64,000 nucleotides of DNA from Betaproteobacteria bacterium HGW-Betaproteobacteria-1 (lineage in GTDB: Bacteria > Pseudomonadota > Gammaproteobacteria > Burkholderiales > Methylophilaceae): positions 434,001 to 498,000 of the forward strand of contig PHCX01000006.1 of NCBI GenBank assembly GCA_002842435.1. The letters run 5' to 3'. Position numbers and translations under genes: made by a program. The notes beneath the pieces were generated by a model. The model made no database searches. It was not told the origin of the DNA and saw only the letters and a program-made list of their open reading frames with translations. Of the stretch, positions 25,816 to 35,537 are shown in pieces (the first letter of the stretch is position 1; every line of letters starts with the position of its first letter).

Positions 25816-26295
25816 ATGCAAATTGCCATGAATACTGTTGTTTCAATGACTTACGAACTACGCGATAGCGAAGGCAATGTGCTTGAGTCCAGCGCAGAAC
25901 CCGTCAGCTATCTGCATGGCGGTTATGACAATATTTTCCCGCGCGTAGAAGAAGAGCTGCACGGCAAGTCCGTCGGTGACACCATCGAAATCGGCCTGGA
26001 ACCGGCCGACGCATTCGGCGATTACGATGAAGAACTGGTTCAGATAGAGCCAGCTTCCGCATTTCCGATTGAAAAGCTGAAGGTCGGCATGCAATTCGAA
26101 GGCGAGGACGAATCAGGTGAAGTCATTCTTTACACTATAACCGACGTCCAGGACGGCAAGGTCGTAGTCGATGGCAACCACCCATGGGCCGGCGAACGCG
26201 TCCTGTTCAAGGCCACCGTCACCGGTGTACGTTCAGCAGGCAAGGAAGAAGTCGAGCACGGCCATGTACACGGCGCCGGCGGCCACCACCACTAA
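25816..26295 (+). CDS. slyD: FKBP-type peptidyl-prolyl isomerase SlyD
   Basis: Cytosolic prolyl isomerase and chaperone. The 159 residues contain the FKBP core split by the insert-in-flap (IF) chaperone domain: YLHGGYDNIFPRVEEELHGK, PADAFGDYDEELVQ and NHPWAGERVLFKATV. The C-terminal tail is short and His-rich (HGHVHGAGGHHH), a reduced form of the metal-binding tail that in E. coli SlyD delivers nickel. AAGAAGG lies eight to ten bases before the start. It ends at a terminator facing mutS. Confidence 0.94.
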   Translation: MQIAMNTVVSMTYELRDSEGNVLESSAEPVSYLHGGYDNIFPRVEEELHGKSVGDTIEIGLEPADAFGDYDEELVQIEPASAFPIEKLKVGMQFEGEDESGEVILYTITDVQDGKVVVDGNHPWAGERVLFKATVTGVRSAGKEEVEHGHVHGAGGHHH

Positions 26296-26306
26296 GCCTG
26301 GTCACA

Positions 26307-26353
26307 ACAAATAAAAACGGCTGACGAACTCTTCGTCAGCCGTTTTTATTTGT
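26307..26353. terminator. Bidirectional terminator between slyD and mutS
   Basis: A perfect 22-bp stem (26307-26328 and 26332-26353) with a 3-base loop CTC. The core is CGGCTGACGAA / TTCGTCAGCCG, flanked by A-rich and T-rich outer arms (AAAAA/TTTTT). It lies between the convergent slyD and mutS genes, so it can stop transcription from both sides. Confidence 0.9.
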
Positions 26354-26372
26354 GGAACGCCATCCGCACCAG

Positions 26373-28934
26373 CTAGATCAGCTTTTTCAACTGGTAAAGC
26401 ACTTCCAGCGCCTGTCTCGGCGTCAGCTCATCCGGCTCTATCGTTTCCAGTTCCGTCACAGCAGGATGTTGAGGTGCATCTTTCGGCGCCTCGGACTCTG
26501 CGAACATGTCGCCCTGCGGTCCGGCCTGGATATTCTGCTGCTCAAGTTGCGTCAACTTGCGTTTGGCCATGGCCACCACTGATTTAGGGATGCCTGCCAG
26601 CTGTGCAACCTGCAAGCCGTAACTCTGGCTGGCCGGGCCTTCTTCGACACGATGCAGAAAAACAATGCCCTTGCCATGCTCGACCGCATCAAGATGCACA
26701 TTGGCCGCTTGCTTGAATTCCTCGACGATGCGCGTCAACTCAAAATAATGCGTGGCGAACAAGGTATAGCTGCGATTCTTCTCCAGCAACTGGCGCGCAA
26801 CTGCCCACGCCAGCGACAGGCCATCGAAGGTCGAAGTACCGCGACCGATTTCATCCAGTAGCACTAGGCTGTGTTGCGTCGCATTGTGCAGAATATTGGC
26901 GGTCTCGGTCATTTCCACCATGAAGGTCGAACGACCACCGGCCAAGTCATCAGAAGCCCCGATGCGCGTAAAGATACGGTCGATAGTACCTATGCGCGCA
27001 GAGGCCGCAGGCACGTAACAACCGCAATGCGCCAGCAGGACAATCAATGCGGTCTGCCGCATGAAAGTCGATTTACCGCCCATGTTGGGACCGGTAATCA
27101 GCAACAGTTGGCGATAGGGGCTGAGTACGACATCGTTGGCGATGAACGGCTGCGCGATCTGTTCCACGACCGGGTGCCGGCCGCCCGTGATTTCCAGACC
27201 GGCTTCCTGACTGAACTCCGGCGCGACATAGTTCAAGGCCTCTGCCCGCTCCGCAAAAGTGCTTAAAACATCGAGCTGCGCCACGGCAGAGGCATTGCGC
27301 TGCAGGTCCGGGATATGCGGCAGCAAGGCTTGCAAAACTTCCTCATACAGCGCCTTTTCTCTACTCAGGGCACGTTCGTTGGCGGAAAGCACCTTGTCTT
27401 CAAAAACTTTCAATTCAGGCGTGATGAAGCGCTCAACATTCTTCAGGGTCTGCCTGCGTCTGTATTCCGGCGGAGCATTCTCGGCCTGTGCGCGGCTGAT
27501 CTCAATATAGAAGCCATGGACGCTGTTATATTCGACCTTCAGGTTGGCAATGCCCGTGCGCTCTTTTTCATGCGCTTCGAATTGCAACAGAAAATCACCA
27601 TGGTTGGTCTGCAAACCACGCAGCTCATCCAGCTCGGCATCATAGTCGTCAGCGATGACGCCGCCTTCACGCAGTACCGAAGCCGGCTCCTGCGTGATCG
27701 CCGCCTGCAACAATGAAATAACGGCCTGTGGCGGCTGCAATTCGGCAGTCAGTCGTTGCAGCATAGGTGCATCTGGCTGCACTGCCGCTTGCAACAGAAG
27801 CAGTTGCTGCAAGCTGTCGCGCAAGCCTGACAAATCGCGCGGCCGTGCCGTTTTCAGCGCGATACGCGCACTGATGCGCTCGATATCACCCACCCCGGAC
27901 AACAGCCCCCTGAGCGCCTGATATCCCGAGCCGAGCCCGGAGTCGAGCATTGCTGCAACAGCTTGTTGCCGGTCATTGATGGCCTGCACATCACGCAACG
28001 GGTGATGCAGCCAGTGCCTCAGCAGGCGTGCGCCCATCGCCGTCCGTGTCGTATCCAGCAATGAATATAGCGTGGGCTTGCCCTCACCCTGCAAGGTCTG
28101 GTCGATTTCCAGATTGCGGCGGGTAGCGGCATCGAGCTGAATATAGTCCTGGCTCTGCTCTACCTGCACGCTGGTGATATGCGGTAGCGTCGTACGCTGG
28201 GTATGCTTGACATAATCCAGCAAGGCGCCGGCGGCGGCCACGGCTGCCGTCAAGTCACCGGCACCGAAGCCGGAAAGATCATGGGTTTCAAACTGCTTGA
28301 TTAGGGTTTGTAGGGCAGAATCGGCATCAAACTGCCAGGGCGCAAGCCGCTTCTTGCTGCATTTGATGGCATCGATTGCCGCATGCGAGAAATCGTCAGT
28401 CAGCAGCAGCTCCGCCGGTGCGATACGTTGCAGCTCCTGTGCCAGCAAACCGGGAGCGATCTCATTCAATACGAACTGACCGGAAGCCAGGTTGATACGA
28501 GCCAGACCCAGCAAGCCATCACCGGGGGCAATGGCCATAAGCAGGTTATCGCGCGATTCATCCAGCAGTGCGCTGTCTGTCAGCGTGCCTGGCGTGAGTA
28601 TACGGGTAACCTGGCGCTCTACCGGCCCCTTGGACTTGGCCGGATCGCCGACCTGTTCGCAGATGGCGACCGCCTCGCCCATTTTGGCCAGCTTGGCCAG
28701 ATACTGTTCGGCAGCGTGATACGGTACGCCGGCCATCTTGATCGGTTCACCATTGGAGCTGCCACGCCGGGTCAGCGTGATGCCCAGCAGGCGTGCCGCC
28801 TTTTCTGCATCCTCATGAAACAACTCGTAAAAGTCACCCATGCGATAAAACAGCAGCATGTCCGGGTATTGCGCCTTGATGCCCCAGTACTGGCGCATCA
28901 TTGGCGTATGCTGTTGCAGGCTGTCGTCGTTCAA
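26373..28934 (-). CDS. mutS: DNA mismatch repair protein MutS
   Basis: Mismatch-recognition ATPase. The 853 residues begin with [28 protein letters not shown], holding the mismatch-inserting Phe-x-Glu (GDFYELF). The connector, core and clamp domains follow. The ATPase domain has Walker [10 protein letters not shown] (about 610), the Walker B region [16 protein letters not shown], and FATHYFELT. Length equals E. coli MutS (853). It is read toward slyD and follows suhB by 5 bp. Confidence 0.98.
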   Translation of the reverse strand: MNDDSLQQHTPMMRQYWGIKAQYPDMLLFYRMGDFYELFHEDAEKAARLLGITLTRRGSSNGEPIKMAGVPYHAAEQYLAKLAKMGEAVAICEQVGDPAKSKGPVERQVTRILTPGTLTDSALLDESRDNLLMAIAPGDGLLGLARINLASGQFVLNEIAPGLLAQELQRIAPAELLLTDDFSHAAIDAIKCSKKRLAPWQFDADSALQTLIKQFETHDLSGFGAGDLTAAVAAAGALLDYVKHTQRTTLPHITSVQVEQSQDYIQLDAATRRNLEIDQTLQGEGKPTLYSLLDTTRTAMGARLLRHWLHHPLRDVQAINDRQQAVAAMLDSGLGSGYQALRGLLSGVGDIERISARIALKTARPRDLSGLRDSLQQLLLLQAAVQPDAPMLQRLTAELQPPQAVISLLQAAITQEPASVLREGGVIADDYDAELDELRGLQTNHGDFLLQFEAHEKERTGIANLKVEYNSVHGFYIEISRAQAENAPPEYRRRQTLKNVERFITPELKVFEDKVLSANERALSREKALYEEVLQALLPHIPDLQRNASAVAQLDVLSTFAERAEALNYVAPEFSQEAGLEITGGRHPVVEQIAQPFIANDVVLSPYRQLLLITGPNMGGKSTFMRQTALIVLLAHCGCYVPAASARIGTIDRIFTRIGASDDLAGGRSTFMVEMTETANILHNATQHSLVLLDEIGRGTSTFDGLSLAWAVARQLLEKNRSYTLFATHYFELTRIVEEFKQAANVHLDAVEHGKGIVFLHRVEEGPASQSYGLQVAQLAGIPKSVVAMAKRKLTQLEQQNIQAGPQGDMFAESEAPKDAPQHPAVTELETIEPDELTPRQALEVLYQLKKLI

Positions 28935-28939
28935 GGAGT

Positions 28940-29752
28940 CTAGCTCTGGGTCGGTGATTTCAATTCCGGTGTCAGGTGCGGCGTGATGGTCTGCAATATC
29001 TGTGCAAACACCTTGGGATTGGCAGCGACGATATTACCACTGTCGATCCAGCTCTCATTGCCCTCAAAGTCACCGACAATACCGCCTGCCTCCTGCACCA
29101 GCAGTGCTCCGGCAGCAATGTCCCACTTGGACAGGCCGATCTCCCAGAATCCGTCATACCAACCGGCAGCGACATAGGCCAGATCAAGCGCAGCGGAGCC
29201 AGGGCGACGGATACCTGAGGTCTTCTTCACCATATCCTTGAACATGGCGAGATAGGCATCAAGATGAGTAAAGTCGCGAAACGGGAAACCGGTACCGATG
29301 ATGGATTCCTGCAATTTCATACGACTGGTGACACGAATGCGGCGGTCGTTAAGGAAGGCGCCACGGCCCTTGGTAGCAGTGAACAGGTCGTTGCGATTCG
29401 GGTCATAGACCACGGCCTGGGTGAGCTGCCCCTTTTGCATCAGCGCGATGGAAACGCAGTATTGCGGGAAGTTATGCAGAAAGTTGGTGGTGCCATCGAG
29501 CGGGTCGATGATCCAGATATTCTCGGCATCCTCATTGCTGTTGCCGCTCTCCTCTCCCAGAAAACCGTGAGTCGGATAGGCATCTTTCAGCGTGTCGATG
29601 ATGGCACGCTCGGCGGCATGATCGACCTCGCTGACGAAGTCGTTATAAGTCTTGCTGCGGATTTTCAGTGCGCCAACGTCCTGGGATGCGTGGCTGATGA
29701 TACTGCCTGCACGGCGCGCGGCTTTCACCGCAATGGTCAACATCGGATGCAT
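28940..29752 (-). CDS. suhB: Inositol-1-monophosphatase family protein SuhB
   Basis: Mg-dependent phosphatase of the inositol monophosphatase family. In E. coli SuhB also supports rRNA transcription antitermination. The 270 residues show [32 protein letters not shown] (metal motif DPLDGT) and the second metal segment [16 protein letters not shown]. Length equals the family. It is divergent from trmJ, the same suhB/trmJ-isc arrangement as in E. coli. Confidence 0.96.
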   Translation of the reverse strand: MHPMLTIAVKAARRAGSIISHASQDVGALKIRSKTYNDFVSEVDHAAERAIIDTLKDAYPTHGFLGEESGNSNEDAENIWIIDPLDGTTNFLHNFPQYCVSIALMQKGQLTQAVVYDPNRNDLFTATKGRGAFLNDRRIRVTSRMKLQESIIGTGFPFRDFTHLDAYLAMFKDMVKKTSGIRRPGSAALDLAYVAAGWYDGFWEIGLSKWDIAAGALLVQEAGGIVGDFEGNESWIDSGNIVAANPKVFAQILQTITPHLTPELKSPTQS

Positions 29753-29827
29753 AAATCACTTTCTGCGAGTGTCCGCGTGCTTTTTCCACGCGAGACGATA
29801 TTAAAGAGCTGTTAAAATACTATTTTA

Positions 29828-30652
29828 ATGCCTAACGCCATGACTTCCAAACGCAACTTGTTAGATAACTTCCGCATAGTCCTCTGCCAGACCAGTCACC
29901 CAGGCAATATCGGCGCTGCTGCCCGCGCCATGAAGACCATGGGCTTGTCCCGGCTCTATCTGGTATCCCCCGCTTCTTTTCCGGATGCCCACGCGACCGT
30001 GATGGCGACCGGCGCAGCCGGTCTGTTGCAGAGCGCCACGGTATGCGACACCCTGGAGCAGGCGCTTGAAGGCTGCGCGCTGGTCATTGGCCTCAGTGCA
30101 CGCAAACGGCAGTTGTCACATGAGTTGCTGCCTGCGCGGCAGGCAACAGAACGTGCAGTTTCGGTCGCCTCCAGTCAGGAAGTCGCACTGGTTTTTGGCA
30201 CCGAGATGAGCGGGCTGTCCAATGCCGAGCTCGATCTCTGTCAGTTGCTGGCAATGATTCCCGCCAATCCCGAGTTCTCCTCGCTCAACTTGGCCGCCGC
30301 AGTACAGGTCATGTGTTATGAGATTCGCATGGCGAGCCTGGATCAGGATGCCATGCAAACTGCCAAGACGGGCCAGTTGGCCACCAGCGAAGAACTCGAG
30401 AACTTTTACCGGCATCTGGAAGAGGTATTGATCCAGATCGGTTATTACAACCCGGAACAGCCGAAAAAACTGATGCAACGCGTGCGTCGCATCTACGCAC
30501 GTGCCAATCTGGAGAAGGAAGAAGTCAATATCCTGCGCGGCGTGCTTAAACTGACGGTTTCACCACGTGTGATCGGCAGCAAGACCGGCATGAAGAAGCC
30601 GGCTGAGCAGACAACAAGTGAATCCTCTCCAGCCACGAAAATTGCCGATTAA
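29828..30652 (+). CDS. trmJ: tRNA (cytidine/uridine-2'-O-)-methyltransferase TrmJ
   Basis: SPOUT-class methyltransferase that modifies position 32 of several tRNAs. The 274 residues show IVLCQTSHPGNIGAAARAMKTMGL (N-terminal knot region), VFGTEMSGLSNAEL, and the knotted C-terminal SAM site FSSLNLAAAVQVMCYEIR. A Ser/Thr/Lys-rich tail of about 25 residues follows. The start at 29828 (MPNAMTSKRNLL) could move to the second Met. It begins the trmJ-cysE-iscR-isc run. Confidence 0.94.
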   Translation: MPNAMTSKRNLLDNFRIVLCQTSHPGNIGAAARAMKTMGLSRLYLVSPASFPDAHATVMATGAAGLLQSATVCDTLEQALEGCALVIGLSARKRQLSHELLPARQATERAVSVASSQEVALVFGTEMSGLSNAELDLCQLLAMIPANPEFSSLNLAAAVQVMCYEIRMASLDQDAMQTAKTGQLATSEELENFYRHLEEVLIQIGYYNPEQPKKLMQRVRRIYARANLEKEEVNILRGVLKLTVSPRVIGSKTGMKKPAEQTTSESSPATKIAD

Positions 30653-30682
30653 AATAGTCAAGTTTTTGTGTCAGAATATCGT

Positions 30683-31435
30683 ATGTTCAGTCAATTAAAA
30701 GAAGACATCAGCGTCGTTTTCGAACGTGACCCGGCAGCCAGGACCCGCTGGGAAATTCTGACGACCTATCCCGGCGTGCATGCGCTGATCATGCACCGCT
30801 TCTCCCATTGGGTCTGGAAGCACCGGTTCTACTGGCTGGCACGCTTCAGTTCGCATATCGCCCGCTGGCTCACCGGCATCGAGATCCATCCCGGCGCCAC
30901 CATCGGCCGTCGCGTCTTCATCGACCATGGCATGGGCGTCGTCATCGGCGAGACTGCTGTCATCGGAGATGATTGCACGCTTTATCATGGCGTCACGCTG
31001 GGCGGCACCTCATGGAACAAGGGCAAACGCCATCCGACGCTGGAAACCGGCGTGGTGATCGGCGCCGGTGCCAAGGTGCTCGGCCCCATCACGATCGGCG
31101 CCAATGCCAAGATCGGCTCCAACGCTGTGGTCGTCAAGGACGTACCGGCAGAAGCCACTGCTGTCGGCATTCCGGCACGCATACTCGACGAAGTCAAAAC
31201 CCAGCAACGCGATGACATGGCGAAAAAAATCGGCTTTTCCGCCTACGCTGTCAGCGACAACATGAATGACCCGATGGCCAAGGCGATTCATGCCCTGCTC
31301 GACCACGCGGCCAAACAGGACCAGAAATTGCAGGAAGTCATGGGGCAACTTGCCAAGCTGGGCGCCGACGTTGAAACAGATGCGGAAGTCGGTAAGGCAT
31401 TCGATGTGAACCATCTCAATAAAATAGTTGACTAA
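30683..31435 (+). CDS. cysE: Serine O-acetyltransferase CysE
   Basis: Acetyl-CoA-dependent acetylation of serine, the first step of cysteine synthesis. The product (250 residues) has an N-terminal helical part and a left-handed beta-helix of hexapeptide repeats ([30 protein letters not shown], then [31 protein letters not shown]). The catalytic His lies in [10 protein letters not shown]. The C-terminal tail after about 185 is helical. The frame opens at GTG 30668, but ATG 30683 (MFSQLKEDI) fits the family. It lies 31 bp after trmJ, and cysteine supply suits the isc genes that follow. Confidence 0.94.
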   Translation: MFSQLKEDISVVFERDPAARTRWEILTTYPGVHALIMHRFSHWVWKHRFYWLARFSSHIARWLTGIEIHPGATIGRRVFIDHGMGVVIGETAVIGDDCTLYHGVTLGGTSWNKGKRHPTLETGVVIGAGAKVLGPITIGANAKIGSNAVVVKDVPAEATAVGIPARILDEVKTQQRDDMAKKIGFSAYAVSDNMNDPMAKAIHALLDHAAKQDQKLQEVMGQLAKLGADVETDAEVGKAFDVNHLNKIVD

Positions 31436-31483
31436 AGTAATAAGGTATTCTAGAATTTCTCCTTGAAATTAAGGTGAAAGCTG

Positions 31484-31518
31484 CGTCTTTACTGGATTTC
31501 TGAATCCACCCAAAGACG
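31484..31518 (+). repeat. Imperfect hairpin in the iscR leader
   Basis: The arms CGTCTTT (31484-31490) and AAAGACG (31512-31518) enclose GGATT / AATCC (31494-31498 and 31503-31507), giving a nested hairpin 36 bp upstream of iscR. No consensus type 1 IscR operator was seen. The element may be an RNA leader structure or a variant regulator site; function is inferred only. Confidence 0.35.
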
Positions 31519-31553
31519 TTAATGAGAACCAGAACACTTCAGGAAACTATGTC

Positions 31554-32027
31554 ATGCGTTTAACAACCAAAGGCCGTTTTGCCGTTACCGCGATGCTCGA
31601 TCTCGCGCTGAACGAACACGACAAGCCAGTGACTCTGGCCGGTATCAGTGAGCGCCAGAACATATCGCTTTCCTATCTCGAACAATTATTCAGCCGCCTG
31701 CGCCGTCATGGTCTGGTCAAGAGCGTTCGTGGCCCCGGCGGTGGCTATCTGCTGGCCAAAGGCCAGGATGAAATTTCCGTGTCACTGATCATCAGCGCTG
31801 TCGATGAACTGATCGATGCCACCCAATGCGGCGGCCACGAAAATTGCCATGAAGACCGTCGCTGCATGACACACGATCTCTGGACCACGCTTAACAGCAA
31901 AATACTGGAATACCTGTCCGGCGTAACACTGGCCGACCTGGTGGCCTCACAGGTCGAAGGCAAGAAACTGGTCATGGGTAATCGTCCATGCCCAATGCAG
32001 CCCGTTGTTGAGGCAGTGCCAGCCTGA
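31554..32027 (+). CDS. iscR: Fe-S cluster regulator IscR
   Basis: Rrf2-family transcription factor that represses the isc operon when it holds a [2Fe-2S] cluster. The 157 residues have an N-terminal winged helix ([19 protein letters not shown], then [17 protein letters not shown]). The cluster ligands Cys92, Cys98 and Cys104 with His107 ([15 protein letters not shown]) are exactly as in E. coli IscR. It is followed after 10 bp by a cysteine desulfurase gene and then the isc genes. Confidence 0.97.
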   Translation: MRLTTKGRFAVTAMLDLALNEHDKPVTLAGISERQNISLSYLEQLFSRLRRHGLVKSVRGPGGGYLLAKGQDEISVSLIISAVDELIDATQCGGHENCHEDRRCMTHDLWTTLNSKILEYLSGVTLADLVASQVEGKKLVMGNRPCPMQPVVEAVPA

Positions 32028-32037
32028 GCTGACTGAC

Positions 32038-33189
32038 ATGAACGGCACAGACATCTATTTCGACCATAACGCCACAACCGCGCTGGATGCGGGGGTGCTG
32101 GAAACGATGTTGCCCTTCATGACACAACAGCACGGCAACCCGACCAGCCGCCACAGCTTCGGGCGCCATACCAGAAGCGCCATCGAACGTGCACGCGAAC
32201 AGGTCGCCGATGCAGTGAATGCACACCCGTCTCAGGTGATATTCACCTCTGGCGGCACGGAAACCAATAATCTGGCAATTACCGGCATCGCCAGCTGTTA
32301 TGGCGTCAGCCAGATCGTCACTAGCGCGATTGAACATCCCTGCGTGCACCGCCCGGCACTGGCCATGAAACAACGCGGTTGGAAACATGCCCTGCTGGGT
32401 GTCGACCAGAACGGTACCGTGAAGACGGCCCTGCTGAACACGCTACTGAATACGGAAACCAGCGTCGTCTCTGTCATGCTGGCCAATAACGAGACCGGCG
32501 TGATACAGCCGGTAACCGAGCTTGCCGAAATCGCGAGGCGCCATGGCACCACCCTGCATACCGATGCGGTGCAAGCGCTGGGCAAGGTCAGGGTCGACTT
32601 CGCCGAACTGAATGTACATGCGATGACTCTGTCCTCGCACAAGATCAACGGCCCACAAGGTGCCGGCGCCTTGATTCTGGACAAGCGCATCGATATCCAA
32701 CCGATCATCCATGGCGGTGGCCAGGAGCGCGGTTTGCGTAGCGGCACGGAAAATGTCGCAGCCATTGTCGGCTTCGGCGCAGCTTGTGAACTGATTCAGG
32801 CCAGACTATCGCAGCAGGACGCTCATATCCGTCCGTTGCGCGAGCATCTGGAAAACGGCTTGAACCGACTGGGCGCTGTGGTATTCGGTACAAGTATCGA
32901 ACGTCTGCCGAATACCAGCTTCTTCGCCTTCAACGAGATTGATGGCGAGACCCTGGTCATGGCACTGGATCGCAAGGGATTTGCCGTTGCCAGCGGCTCC
33001 GCCTGCTCCAGCGACAGCTCCGAACCCAGCAGCGTGCTGCTGGCCATGGGAGTAGAACCCGATCTGGCCAAAGGCGCGATACGCGTCAGCCTGGGAATAG
33101 ATAACAGCCGTGAACAGATCGATGCGTTTCTGGCCGTGCTTGAGCAAGAGATTACAAGGTTGCGGCAATTGACCGCCATTGCAGTATAA
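32038..33189 (+). CDS. Cysteine desulfurase, NifS/IscS-like (first of two)
   Basis: PLP enzyme that removes sulfur from cysteine as an enzyme persulfide. The 383-residue product (start MNGTDIYFDHNATT) has the PLP Lys in SSHKINGPQGAG, the cofactor segment TSGGTETNNLAI, and the active Cys in SGSACSSDSSEPS. It is clearly divergent from the neighbouring IscS: its Cys loop is SACSSDSSEP versus [10 protein letters not shown], and the C-terminal IscU-binding end is missing or different. It sits between iscR and iscS, 10 bp after iscR. It may be a specialised desulfurase (tRNA thiolation or a second Fe-S route) or a duplicate. Confidence 0.88.
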   Translation: MNGTDIYFDHNATTALDAGVLETMLPFMTQQHGNPTSRHSFGRHTRSAIERAREQVADAVNAHPSQVIFTSGGTETNNLAITGIASCYGVSQIVTSAIEHPCVHRPALAMKQRGWKHALLGVDQNGTVKTALLNTLLNTETSVVSVMLANNETGVIQPVTELAEIARRHGTTLHTDAVQALGKVRVDFAELNVHAMTLSSHKINGPQGAGALILDKRIDIQPIIHGGGQERGLRSGTENVAAIVGFGAACELIQARLSQQDAHIRPLREHLENGLNRLGAVVFGTSIERLPNTSFFAFNEIDGETLVMALDRKGFAVASGSACSSDSSEPSSVLLAMGVEPDLAKGAIRVSLGIDNSREQIDAFLAVLEQEITRLRQLTAIAV

Positions 33190-33221
33190 GTAGTTGAAAG
33201 TTATTTAATTTAGGATCAATG

Positions 33222-34436
33222 ATGACTGTAAAAACTCCAATCTATCTGGATTACTCCGCTACCACGCCGGTTGATGCGCGCGTTGCGGAAAAGATGATCC
33301 CCTACCTCACCGAGCACTTCGGCAACCCTGCCTCACGTAGCCATTCCTTCGGCTGGGTCGCAGAGAAAGCCGTCGAGAACGCACGTGAGGAAGTAGCGAA
33401 GCTGGTCAATGCTGACCCGCGCGAGATCATCTGGACTTCCGGTGCGACCGAATCGAACAATCTGGCGATCAAGGGCGCTGCGCATTTTTATAGTGGCAAG
33501 GGCAAACACATCATCACCGTGCAGACCGAGCACAAGGCCGTTATCGATCCGGTGCGCGAACTGGAACGCCTTGGTTTCGAAGCCACTTTCCTGCAACCGG
33601 AGCCGAACGGCCTGCTGGACCTCGAGAAGTTCAAGGCTGCGATCCGTCCGGATACCGTGCTGGCCTCAGTCATGCTGGTCAACAATGAAATCGGCGTGAT
33701 TCAGGACATCGAAGCCATCGGCAACCTCTGCCGCGAACATGGCATTATCTTCCACGTGGATTCCGCCCAGGCCACCGGCAAGGTCGCCATCGACCTGGAG
33801 AAACTGCCGGTCGATCTCATGAGTTTTTCCGCTCACAAGACCTATGGCCCCAAGGGCATCGGTGCGCTGTATGTGAGAAGGAAACCTCGTGTACGCCTGG
33901 AAGCACAGATGCACGGCGGCGGTCATGAACGCGGCCTGCGCTCCGGCACCCTGGCAACACACCAGATCGTCGGCATGGGCGAAGCTTTCCGCATCGCCCG
34001 CGAGGAAATGGAACTGGAAAACGCCCGTATCCGCCGCCTGCGCGACAGACTGCTGAGCGGCCTACAGGACATTGAAGAAGTCTATGTCAACGGCGACCTC
34101 AAGCAGCGTGTGCCGCATAATTTGAATATCAGCTTCAACTTCGTCGAAGGTGAATCGCTGATCATGGCGGTCAAGGATATCGCGGTCTCTTCCGGCTCGG
34201 CATGTACCTCTGCCAGTCTGGAACCCAGCTACGTACTGCGCGCCCTTGGTCGCTCGGACGAACTCGCACACAGCTCCATCCGTTTCTCGATCGGCCGTTT
34301 CACTACGGAAGAGGACATCGATTACACGGTAGCACTGATGAAGAGCAAGATCGGCAAGTTGCGCGAACTCTCACCATTGTGGGAGATGCACCTGGAAGGG
34401 ATTGATCTGTCCAAGGTAGAGTGGGCAGCCCATTAA
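33222..34436 (+). CDS. iscS: Cysteine desulfurase IscS
   Basis: Main sulfur donor of the Isc system. The 404 residues start [25 protein letters not shown]. The PLP Lys is in [14 protein letters not shown], and the flexible catalytic loop [21 protein letters not shown] carries the persulfide Cys. The C-terminal [24 protein letters not shown] is the IscU-docking end of group I desulfurases and is near-identical in style to E. coli IscS. Two ATGs are adjacent (33219 and 33222); the second has AGGA at good spacing. Confidence 0.97.
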   Translation: MTVKTPIYLDYSATTPVDARVAEKMIPYLTEHFGNPASRSHSFGWVAEKAVENAREEVAKLVNADPREIIWTSGATESNNLAIKGAAHFYSGKGKHIITVQTEHKAVIDPVRELERLGFEATFLQPEPNGLLDLEKFKAAIRPDTVLASVMLVNNEIGVIQDIEAIGNLCREHGIIFHVDSAQATGKVAIDLEKLPVDLMSFSAHKTYGPKGIGALYVRRKPRVRLEAQMHGGGHERGLRSGTLATHQIVGMGEAFRIAREEMELENARIRRLRDRLLSGLQDIEEVYVNGDLKQRVPHNLNISFNFVEGESLIMAVKDIAVSSGSACTSASLEPSYVLRALGRSDELAHSSIRFSIGRFTTEEDIDYTVALMKSKIGKLRELSPLWEMHLEGIDLSKVEWAAH

Positions 34437-34538
34437 AAACTCATTCTTTGTCCGCTGGGCGTTGTTAGCTGGCGGCTCATTTAGAAAACTAAATGTCGCC
34501 GCCATCTGCCTAGCCCAGCGAACAAATCACTGAGTTTT
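34436..34538. repeat. 103-nt imperfect palindrome between iscS and iscU
   Basis: The sequence folds onto itself over its whole length. Outer arms AAAACTCA / TGAGTTTT (34436-34443 and 34531-34538). Middle arms CGCTGGGC / GCCCAGCG (34453-34460 and 34513-34520), extended by TTTGT / ACAAA. Inner arms GGCGGC / GCCGCC (34471-34476 and 34498-34503) and CATTTAG / CTAAATG around an AAAA tetraloop. It begins at the last base of the iscS stop codon. No T tract follows, so it is not a simple terminator. It is a candidate miniature mobile element or an mRNA processing/stability hairpin. Confidence 0.7.
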
Positions 34539-34563
34539 AAGTAAGATTTGAAATGAGACTAAG

Positions 34564-34660
34564 GTTTGAAATAGGAAGCAAAATCAAGGCGACAAGCTGA
34601 AGACAGTACTTATAGTACGGCAAAGCGCAGTCAACGCCGAGTTTGCGATATATTTCAAAC
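34564..34660. repeat. 97-nt palindromic MITE-like element upstream of iscU
   Basis: Terminal inverted repeats GTTTGAAATA (34564-34573) and TATTTCAAAC (34651-34660) are perfect over 10 bp. Inside are partial arms GCAAA/TTTGC and GGCG/CGCC, and a perfect central hairpin GTACT-TAT-AGTAC (34606-34618). The element ends four bases before the iscU Shine-Dalgarno AAAGGAG. The form (nested short arms, no coding capacity) matches small non-autonomous interspersed repeats of betaproteobacteria. Recurrence in this genome cannot be tested here. Confidence 0.6.
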
Positions 34661-34676
34661 GCAAAAGGAGAATGAT

Positions 34677-35072
34677 ATGGCATATTCAGACAAAGTTTTG
34701 GATCACTACGAAAACCCCCGCAACGTCGGCACGCTGGACAAGAACGACCCGCACGTCGGCACCGGCATGGTCGGCGCCCCTGCCTGCGGCGACGTTATGA
34801 AACTGCAGATCAAGGTCAACGACAGCGGCATCATCGAAGATGCCAAGTTCAAGACCTACGGCTGCGGATCCGCGATCGCTTCCAGCTCGCTGGTGACTGA
34901 ATGGCTGAAGGGCAAGTCGCTGGATGAAGCAGCGCAGATCAAGAATTCCGCCATTGCGGAAGAACTGGCATTGCCGCCAGTGAAAATCCACTGCTCGGTA
35001 CTGGCAGAAGATGCCATCAAGGCAGCCGTAGCTGACCTGAAAGCCAAACAGACAGACAAAGAGGTAGCATAA
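34677..35072 (+). CDS. iscU: Fe-S cluster scaffold IscU
   Basis: Scaffold on which IscS sulfur and iron assemble [2Fe-2S] clusters. The 131 residues hold Asp39 and Cys37 (APACGDV), Cys63 (YGCGSAI), and His105/Cys106 (KIHCSVL), preceded by LPPVK (99-103), the HscA chaperone recognition motif. All active residues are present. AAAGGAG lies upstream. It is separated from iscS by 240 bp filled with two palindromic elements. Confidence 0.98.
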   Translation: MAYSDKVLDHYENPRNVGTLDKNDPHVGTGMVGAPACGDVMKLQIKVNDSGIIEDAKFKTYGCGSAIASSSLVTEWLKGKSLDEAAQIKNSAIAEELALPPVKIHCSVLAEDAIKAAVADLKAKQTDKEVA

Positions 35073-35075
35073 GGC

Positions 35076-35399
35076 ATGGCCATCACCCTGACAGAAACGG
35101 CAGCCAGGCGCGTGGAGAAATTCCTTGCTAACCGTGGCAAGGGCATCGGTCTGCGCCTCGGCGTCAAGACCACAGGTTGCTCCGGCATGGCATATACACT
35201 CGAGTTCGTCGATGAAACCAAACCCGAGGATATCGTTTTCGAAAGCCGCGGCATCAATGTCATCATCGACCCCAAGAGCTTGGTCTATATCGACGGCACG
35301 GAGCTGGATTTTGCCAAGGAAGGCCTGAACGAGGGTTTCAAGTTCAACAACCCGAACGTCAAGGACGAATGCGGCTGTGGCGAGAGCTTTACTGTATAA
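35076..35399 (+). CDS. iscA: Fe-S assembly protein IscA
   Basis: A-type carrier that passes Fe-S clusters or iron to target proteins. The 107 residues carry the three conserved cysteines: Cys35 (TTGCSGMAY) and Cys99/Cys101 (DECGCGESF). Length equals E. coli IscA (107). It starts 3 bp after the iscU stop. Confidence 0.97.
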   Translation: MAITLTETAARRVEKFLANRGKGIGLRLGVKTTGCSGMAYTLEFVDETKPEDIVFESRGINVIIDPKSLVYIDGTELDFAKEGLNEGFKFNNPNVKDECGCGESFTV

Positions 35400-35445
35400 A
35401 GCCGATCCATCGCACAGGTTTTCCATCACTCATCCTGCTTTCGCC

Positions 35446-35468
35446 GCCACACAAAGCGTGTGGCTTTT
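35446..35468 (+). terminator. Hairpin with T tract between iscA and hscB
   Basis: A 7-bp stem GCCACAC / GTGTGGC (35446-35452 and 35458-35464) with loop AAAGC is followed at once by TTTT. It sits in the 138-bp gap between iscA and hscB. It resembles a weak intrinsic terminator that could lower expression of the chaperone genes relative to iscUA. Confidence 0.5.
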
Positions 35469-35537
35469 GCTTTAATGCCCTGTATGCACAACGCACCCAA
35501 CAGGCTGTATCAACAATGACCCAGATATGACCCATAA

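Noticed and set aside
31436..31553. Consensus type 1 IscR operator upstream of iscR
   Set aside because: No sequence close to the TGACT-type palindromic IscR site was found; only the imperfect hairpin at 31484-31518.
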